A DNA stretch of 25,561 nt from Entrophospora sp. SA101. Its lineage: Eukaryota; Glomeromycota; Glomeromycetes; Entrophosporales; Entrophosporaceae. Below are positions 19,713 through 25,561 of this stretch, piece after piece. How positions within the stretch are numbered: the first letter of the stretch is position 1; each line of letters starts with the position of its first letter. The notes beneath the pieces were generated by a model. The model saw nothing but the letters and a program-made list of their open reading frames with translations. It was not told the origin of the DNA and made no database searches. Both the position numbers and the translations under genes were made by a program. Where the stretch lies: the NCBI GenBank assembly GCA_958430865.1, contig CAUDNR010000373.1:7505-33065 (forward strand). The letters are read 5' to 3'.

Positions 19713-20168
19713 CTATGGTTGGCTCGGTCTAAAGACCTCCTATTTCTGCGCCACGTGTCCAAATTTCAAAACTAGCGATTTTGTAATTTGTTCAAAAATG
19801 CAATAAAAATTTTCGAAAATAGGACTTCACGTGATTTTGGGTTTAAAAATTTTTTTCGTACTGCCAAATTTAGATATGATGGTCATGTATTAGTCTAAAT
19901 TTAGAAATGATTTTTGTAGTTTGGTCTAAATTTAGTAATGATCCTAGCGGCCAAATTTCTCATGAACATAGTAAAGTACATGTTCTAAAAAAGAATAGAA
20001 CTCTACAACAAATGATTTTTTTGAGAATATCTCATTATTACATTAAAACTAAAGACCTATTCTATCAACTAATAACGTTATTTTTTTAAAAGATAGGACA
20101 GAAAGTGACTTCTATACTTTTAAAATTTATGCAAATCTTAGGAGGTCTTTAGACCGAGCCAACTATAG
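19713..20168. mobile_element. 456-bp TIR element (non-autonomous DNA transposon)
   Basis: The 30-bp ends at 19713-19742 and 20139-20168 are inverted copies with one mismatch. They share GTTGGCTCGGTCTAAAGACC. The interior has no transposase. It contains a direct repeat, GTCTAAATTTAG(A/T)AATGAT, at about 19893-19912 and 19923-19941. No unambiguous target-site duplication could be assigned, because CTAT lies at both outer edges and may be part of the TIR. The superfamily is uncertain. Between 20169 and 20459 there is only AT-rich DNA. Confidence 0.8.
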
Positions 20169-20459
20169 TATATATAAAAAGTTGTGAAAAAATACTCAGA
20201 ATATCTTAATAAAATGGCTAGTGAGTTTCCTTTTGGGCCTTTTTTTTTAAAACCCCAATTTTTATTATGTAAATGCTTGAAGATCTGACTGGTGTTTTAA
20301 CAAGATTACTACCACTTTTCTCAATACCAGTTCAATTATAATTGTCCGAGGTCCTTGCGCATTTCTATATATCAATTTATTTGTTTATTGTGATACAGAA
20401 ATTGAAAATTTTATTGGTTGATCAAATAATAAAATAACAATATAAATAAATAGTGAAAA

Positions 20460-20906
20460 TTAATTTTCAGAAGTATTCATTAAAGGTTCTGGAACAGGCT
20501 CTAATTTATTTTTTAAAAAATTATCATTAGAAACTATAAAATAATAAAAAAATTTTATTATAAATTTTATTTACTTGTTGTAATGCAGCTCTAATATTTA
20601 TATTGAGATTGTTTGATAGTAAGTTAGAACTGAATTCATCAAAATTATCATCATCATCATCATTTGGTGATGAATCTAATTCATCAGGATTTCTAATTCA
20701 ATTTGAACAGTTTTTGTAACTTGACTTTCCAATCTAACATTGTAAGAGGATGATATACATTAATTCCATCTACAAGATAATCTAAACAATAATGACATTT
20801 AAAACCCATCTTTTGAAAACACTCATTATGATATCCATGACCACATATTAGAACCTTTCCATAAAGCTGTAATTGATCAATTTCTATATTAATACCACTA
20901 TTTTTT
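20460..20906 (-). pseudogene. RING-like zinc-binding C-terminus, frameshifted pseudogene
   Basis: On the minus strand the sequence reads IEIDQLQLYGKVLICGHGYH, then NECFQKMGFKCHYCLDYL. The spaced Cys/His residues (C-G-H-x2-H-x2-C…C-x2-C) look like the second half of a RING-type zinc site. Around 20710-20745 the frame is lost at least twice, but meaningful protein resumes in other frames: LESQVTKTVQIELE, then NPDELDSSPNDDDDDDNF. A likely final exon (20533-20460) follows an ATAG acceptor and ends EPVPEPLMNTSEN plus a stop. The 5' part of the gene is absent. It probably belongs to a large lineage-specific family; that is an impression, not a search result. Confidence 0.55.
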
Positions 20907-21588
20907 TACATCACAAAATATGGAGGACTTTTTGTGTGATATCCTGTAGGCAAGGTCCTTATTCATACTAATCCCAAGCATAATAAATTTTCTCTTATTT
21001 TGTATTTGTTTATTTTTTTTATTATTTTTTATTTCTTTTCTTTTCTTTTAGTGAGGTAATATTTAATGAATTTTATTTAGTAGTTTTTAGATATGTGCCT
21101 GGCTTGGTAGTAAAGAGGAAAATGGCTAGAAGGACACCCACCAAGAAACATGTTCAGGTATCTAAAGATATTATTTTAGTATTTCTTATTGTAAGGAATT
21201 GTTTGATGATAGTGAAAGATAATTTTGAGAGTAGAGCATAAATATGCATTCATGGAAATTGTTGTTATGATTTAGTATAAATAAATTGTATTAACATTGT
21301 TGGCATATTATTATAAATAAAATATTGAGATTTACTGTGAGGCATGGATTTTTATCTCACAGTGATCATTTTTATTATTATTTATAATGTTTATAGATGA
21401 TAAAAATGTTAAAACAGTATATATAAATGTTGAATATAAAAATACTAATAAAATAATAAATAAATAATAGTAAATGATGATAAGAGGAGGCATGGTGATA
21501 GGGTTTGCTTTAATTTAAAATAGATAGCATATAATTATTAAAAAATTTTTTTTTGATAATAATAAGAGGTGCTTGTTCACCATATAAC
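20907..21588. other. Intergenic: short ORF and hairpin, no firm gene
   Basis: A 39-codon frame from ATG 21122 begins MARRTPTKKHVQ and is followed by GTATCT, so it could be a first exon (MARRTPTKKHVQ is basic), but nothing downstream continues it. A perfect 8-bp hairpin, ACTGTGAG (21334-21341) with CTCACAGT (21356-21363), lies in otherwise AT-rich DNA. Duplication copy C starts abruptly at 21589. Confidence 0.25.
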
Positions 21589-21981
21589 ACGTTACATGTT
21601 TTTCAATCCCGGTAAGAATTAAACATTTTATATAATAATAATAAATAATAATAATAATAGTGATAATAATAATAACAACATTATTATTATTATTTTATTA
21701 TGATAGATGATGTGGATTGGTTTAAACCTGTTCAAATGACAACAAAATATGGACGCATTGGACATATTAAAGAATCATTGGGTACCCATGGATACATGAA
21801 ATGTATATTTGATTCACCTATTACACAACAAGACACTGTGATGATGAACCTTTATAAACGTGTCTACCCGAAATGGGATACTACAAAAATTTGGAATAGT
21901 AGATTGAAGGATGAATGTATTATCAGTAATGATAACAATGATAATGACAATAATGTGAAAAGAGTTGAAATGGAAATTTAA
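21589..21981 (+). pseudogene. TSR1: TSR1 terminal-exon fragment, third copy
   Basis: The fragment has the last 23 bases of one TSR1 exon (RYMFFNP, 21589-21611), its 95-bp intron with the TAA/ATA microsatellite, and the whole last exon 21707-21981 ([20 protein letters not shown] through YKRVYPKW, stop TAA). It is identical to 2721-3113. With about 100 of 800 residues and no promoter it cannot be functional; it is a passenger of the duplication that carries VMA9. Confidence 0.93.
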
Positions 21982-22198
21982 ATGGGAAATTTGATATCAT
22001 TAAATAAATATTTATCATTTATTTAATATCTATTAATATATATATTTTTAAAATTATTATTAACATATACTTATTTATGTAAATTATAAAAAATAAAATA
22101 AAATAAATATACTATATATTTATTATTACTATACACATTGTGTATAAATACAATTTGAATAAATAAATAAAAAAACCATAAATTCTTCAAATTTTGAA

Positions 22199-22578
22199 TT
22201 ATTCTTCATGATGTAAAGATCGTTTAGGAACTATTAAAGGATGAAGTTGTGCCAGATAAGTGATGGCCCACCTATATATCATTCATTAATTATTATTATT
22301 AGTCAATTAGTTCATTCATTTTTTCTTTTTTTAAAAAATTGCAAACTTACATTAAATAACAACAAATTAAAGACAATATTAAACAAGTTCTTGTTGTACT
22401 AAAATAATAATAATTAAAATAATTTAGTTGAAATCATTTAAAAAAACCTTCCTTCCTTCCTTCACTAATTCAAAACATTTACTTACGTCTGGTTTTGTCC
22501 TTTTGGAACTATGACATAAGAAACGAACACTCCTCCTGACACGCCTAAACCTATCCATATAATATTTAAACCACTCAT
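22199..22578 (-). CDS. VMA9: V-type proton ATPase subunit e, copy C
   Basis: This is the third intact copy of the 70-residue V0-sector subunit, with exons on the minus strand at 22578-22487, 22398-22351 and 22271-22199. It is identical to the copies at 95-474 and 3331-3710 in coding sequence, introns and at least 810 bp of upstream DNA. It has two membrane helices and the conserved LHPLIVPKR tail. Its 3' neighbour is only a TSR1 fragment, so here the gene stands apart from a full TSR1. Identity in introns shows the duplication is recent or the copies are kept alike by gene conversion. Confidence 0.93.
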
Positions 22579-24153
22579 ATTTTATAATTATTGTTCTTTT
22601 TTTCCCAAGAAAAAATTTAATAAAACAATTAATTTAAAATAAAATAAAGAGAGATTAGATCAAACTAAAATCTGTTTGTTACACCTTATAAATGCAAGGA
22701 AATCAAAATTTAGTGTAATAATAATAAGTGATGATTTCTAAAAAGGATTACATTTATTTTTTACTTTCTGAAGGAGCCAAAACTTTTCTCAAAGAAAATA
22801 TAGTTTATTAGATGATAATAATAATAACCAATCAAAAAGATAACGGAAACCAAAAAATAAAAATACATATATGAATATCCTTCCTTATATTTTCTTGCTG
22901 ATAGCAAAAACAAAGGCTTTATTATTGTTGTTATTATTGGAATTGGCCTTGCGAGGCATCCTTTTGGTTAACTTCAATTATTATTTTTACTTTTATGACT
23001 CTCGAGTTCGAATTAACTTTGGCTTTTGTCGATTAATTACAAGCAAATTGTGCTTTGCGCTCGTCAATTATTTATTTTATGGATTTATTTATCAACTTAC
23101 TTTGGTTCTTTTGCTTACTGTCTCTTTCATGTAACTAAAAGCTTTGGCGAATCTGTAAGCACACACAGTATGGTCCAAATAATTATGTCCCGATTTATTT
23201 CAGTGGTTTATACTGCAAACTTTTGTTAGTTTGGTTTATTTACAAAACATGTATGTTTTTATAATAGCTCTTTAATACTTTACAATACAATAATACTGGC
23301 CGTTTTTATTATATACAGCCAAAGTGTTTCCGATTTATTTCAGATTTATACATTATTACTTGGTAAATAACTGTTAACTCCTTATACCAGGCCAATCAGT
23401 CTTCACACTACGTTTTCACTTGAACATTTAACAAATAAGAATTTCAATACTAACACTTGGTTACTCACTAAATCAAATAACGTCATTAATTGTTGTTAAC
23501 GCTCAACAGTTATCCAGCGTTACTCACTAAAGCAAATAAACGTGACCTTTTACCAAAACCTCACAATTTACAATTGCTGCGTTTTATCAAAAAAAGTTTA
23601 TTTTACGATTATTTTATTTAGAATACTAATGTGGTGGTATTTGTGCTCTTTCAAGCGAAGACCCAAAGTTTCTGGAAAACTTTTATAGATCATTTCAATA
23701 AGTTTTACATATAAATAAAAAAATTTAAATTTATATATATAGGAATATCAGTAAGACTTAATTTCTAGAGTGAAGAACAAAGATCAAAATTAACATAAAT
23801 AATAATACATACAACTTATTTGTTCTTTATTATATTTTAGTGCAAATTTTTTCGCATTCCCATGTCCATATAAACCAGCTTTCTCAACATTACAATTGAT
23901 TGAGGTAATCAACTCAACCCCACTCATATAAAATTAAACAACCTATTTTGTCACAACCAGCTTCTTCATGATTTGAAGCTGTTCATTACAAGTCATTGAA
24001 TTTGGAATATGAATTGCGGTTAAAAGACGATAATGAAACTGCTAATGTATAGTAATTTTAATAATCTGTAAGTAAACTAAAATTTGTTTTTTTTGATCCC
24101 AGTTATTGTTGATCATTCCTTTTTATAATATTAATAAATTATGTAAAAAGTCA

Positions 24154-24415
24154 TGTTGTATATATACAAAAAAAAAAACAAAAACCACTTTTGAAACCAA
24201 CTTTAAACAAAAACTCTTATCCATTACTATATAAATAAACTCATTTAGAAAAATGTTGTTTATTGAATCAACAACAATGAAATTTGTTGTATATATACAA
24301 AAAAAAAAACAAAAACCACTTTTGAAACCAACTTTAAACAAAAACTCTTATCCATTACTATATAAATAAACTCATTTAGAAAAATGTTGTTTATTGAATC
24401 AACAACAATGAAATT
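24154..24415. repeat. 131-bp tandem duplication private to copy C
   Basis: Units 24154-24284 and 24285-24415 each begin TGTTGTATATATAC, run through an A10 tract, and end with ACAACAATGAAA. Copy B has a single unit (5286-5416). The duplication must therefore have arisen in copy C after the copies separated, or been lost from B. It has no coding content. Confidence 0.9.
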
Positions 24416-24614
24416 GAAAATTGGAATTATAAACATAAATAAGATAACAAAAGAAGATGAAATAATTTGGGGCATGCTGCAACAAAACCAGACAAAGTGA
24501 ACATTGGTATTACCAAGGATTTCAGGGATCAAAATTTAGTAATGTGATTATTAAAATCTTCCATTTGTTATCTTAAGTGATATATAGAACTATCCCTATG
24601 TAAAAATAGTTAAT

Positions 24615-24839
24615 ATGAAACTCATTTATATCAGATCTACTATGGAACCCAAGAATTATAGTACTATCAGAAGTATTTTAAAAAAGGGACAAGGTGAAAA
24701 AATTGCTCCTTATATTTTCAAAATAAATGATACTCAGACACTGGAAGCTTATCTAAGAAAAGAAAGAATTACCTATGAAATTTATCAAGAGAAAAGTAAG
24801 ATTATAACTAATAAAAGAAATTTAACACAAAGTTTATGA
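24615..24839 (+). CDS. Short conserved ORF of unknown function, second member
   Basis: It is related to the ORF at 5616-5918: the first 16 residues (to YST) are encoded by identical DNA, while residues about 17-62 are encoded by DNA that differs mostly at silent sites. It shares RSILKK, APYIFKINDTQTLE and YLRKERITYEIY, then has its own tail (KSKIITNKRNLTQSL) and a stop at 24839. ATG 24642 is an alternative start. This version is not interrupted by the GACGCA element, so its tail may be closer to the original. The family is not recognised; at 64-74 residues it could be complete or a first exon. Confidence 0.5.
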   Translation: MKLIYIRSTMEPKNYSTIRSILKKGQGEKIAPYIFKINDTQTLEAYLRKERITYEIYQEKSKIITNKRNLTQSL

Positions 24840-24844
24840 AGAAC

Positions 24845-25540
24845 CTAAAAAGAAAAGGAAGTTTGAAGAAAAATAAACTTCTTAGTGTAATAAACATGTG
24901 TAATTAACACTACTTTGGTTAAATTTTTTCTTCTTGTCAAATATACAAAAACTCCTATTGCCACCCCTATTATTTCTCCTAATAATAAATAAGATAAATA
25001 ATTGGTTGAGTCAGTTGAGGGTAATTGTTCTTGCTTTTGCTCAGTAACTATTTGGTTAAGTTCCAATTGAGATAAAGAGGTTTTACTAGTACTTTTTAAA
25101 TAATTAAATATTTGTTGTAACCAACTTTATTATTATTATTATTATGGTATTCAACTACTAATATATTATCACTCTTAAGAAAACAAAAAACTGTTCTAAT
25201 TGTTCCAAATCAGAAAGAGAGAAAGGTTTTGGTTCTTCTCCCTCAAATTCATAAACATTTTTATTTTCATTTTCTAACTGCTCTTTTTTTTTGCTTCTCT
25301 TTTTCTTTTTTTTTGTTCTAATTCAGTTAGTAAGTTAGTAACTTGTTCTTTAGTTTCTTCACTTAGTAAGTCCTGGTCTAATGATTCTAATTCAGACATT
25401 AACCCATTAGAAGACATTTGATCTTGATTAGTTAAGAGGCCTTGAGCTTTCTGGTTTTCTTCCTCTTCCTCTTCCTCTTCCTCTTCTGTGGTTTTTACTC
25501 TCCTAGGTTCTCTTTTTAAAGGATTTTCTACAAAATTCAT
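24845..25540 (-). pseudogene. Decayed gene with Glu-rich N-terminus and a C-terminal membrane segment
   Basis: From ATG 25540 the product starts MNFVENPLKREPRRVKTTEE, continues with a Glu tract encoded by a TTCCTC microsatellite (about 25455-25487), then SNGLMSELESLDQDLLSEE and a Lys-rich coil. The first frame ends at a TAG near 25274, just after an A9 run (25284-25292). One base back, the frame continues as EQLENENKNVYEFEGEEPKP. Further slips occur near 25170 and in an AAT repeat near 25130. The last frame reads LQQIFNYLKSTSKTSLSQLE and a hydrophobic segment YLSYLLLGEIIGVAIGVFVY followed by LTRRKN, as in a tail-anchored or single-pass protein. At least three shifts make it a probable pseudogene. 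I do not recognise the family. Confidence 0.4.
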
Positions 25541-25561
25541 ATAACAAATGTTACATAAAAC

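Larger units (their letters stand above)
21589..24664. repeat. Segmental duplication, copy C (dispersed)
   Basis: This is the same sequence as 2721-5665 with one added 131-bp unit. It starts in the middle of the sixth TSR1 exon seen here and ends inside the short ORF at 24615. The part 22105-23391 also equals 1-1287. I saw no substitutions between the copies in the parts I compared, including both shared protein frames and VMA9. It contains TSR1 tail, VMA9 and flank in the same orientation as copy B, 18.9 kb away. The flank 23392-24614 repeats the fragments described for 4524-5615. Confidence 0.92.

Noticed and set aside
19907..20089. 60-codon frame inside the 456-bp TIR element
   Set aside because: No transposase motif; the direct repeat accounts for part of it.
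21122..21241. Short ORF starting MARRTPTKKHVQ
   Set aside because: Basic start and possible donor are suggestive, but no downstream exon or family could be found.
25274..25300. Programmed -1 frameshift at A_AAA_AAG in the minus-strand Glu-rich ORF
   Set aside because: The heptamer and the -1 frame fit, but further unrelated frame slips follow downstream, so decay or sequencing error is more likely than recoding.

Overview
The window is AT-rich eukaryotic nuclear DNA. Its genes are split by many short introns (about 50-110 bp, GT...AG, often ending TTTAG) and spaced by low-complexity AT. The conserved proteins are fungal in character, and the gene debris includes a RING-like 'CGHGYHNECF' tail, PIF1/Helitron helicase pieces and Tc1 relics. 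This fits an early-diverging fungus, most likely an arbuscular-mycorrhizal Rhizophagus-type genome. That assignment is inference; no rRNA or mitochondrial marker is present.

Left block (1-5665). A near-perfect segmental duplication carries the 3' half of TSR1 (40S ribosome assembly) and a complete small convergent gene, the three-exon, 70-residue V-ATPase subunit e (VMA9). Positions 1-1287 repeat at 3237-4523 with a period of 3,236 bp, so the block is tandem and its second unit starts abruptly inside TSR1. A third copy lies about 19 kb away (21589-24664). VMA9 is therefore present three times intact, while TSR1 is present only as 5'-truncated pieces.

Middle-left (5666-9395). This is a graveyard: a short coding domain shared with the far copy, an inverted-repeat element built of GACGCA hexamers, a small two-exon gene, an ORF with an in-frame stop, a Tc1/mariner transposase relic, and a minus-strand gene end.

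Core housekeeping block (9396-18339). SmG (SNRPG, +), eIF3i (TIF34, -), 40S ribosomal protein uS17/RPS11 (+), a 14-TM DHA2-type MFS transporter (-) and an oxysterol-binding-protein-related lipid-transfer protein (-) can all be spliced in silico without a frame break. eIF3i and RPS11 are divergent with 133 bp between start codons, so two translation genes share one promoter region. A 131-bp pogo/Tc1-like MITE with TA duplications sits between RPS11 and the MFS gene.

Right block (18340-25561). Helitron-like debris comes first: a candidate 5' end, an internal minisatellite and a helicase C-terminus with an in-frame stop. It is followed by a 456-bp TIR element, a minus-strand RING-like pseudogene, the third VMA9 copy with its 131-bp internal tandem duplication, and a decayed minus-strand gene with a membrane segment. 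I see no CRISPR array, tRNA, rRNA or obviously new biological system. The most informative signals are the VMA9 copy-number structure and its mosaic endpoint.
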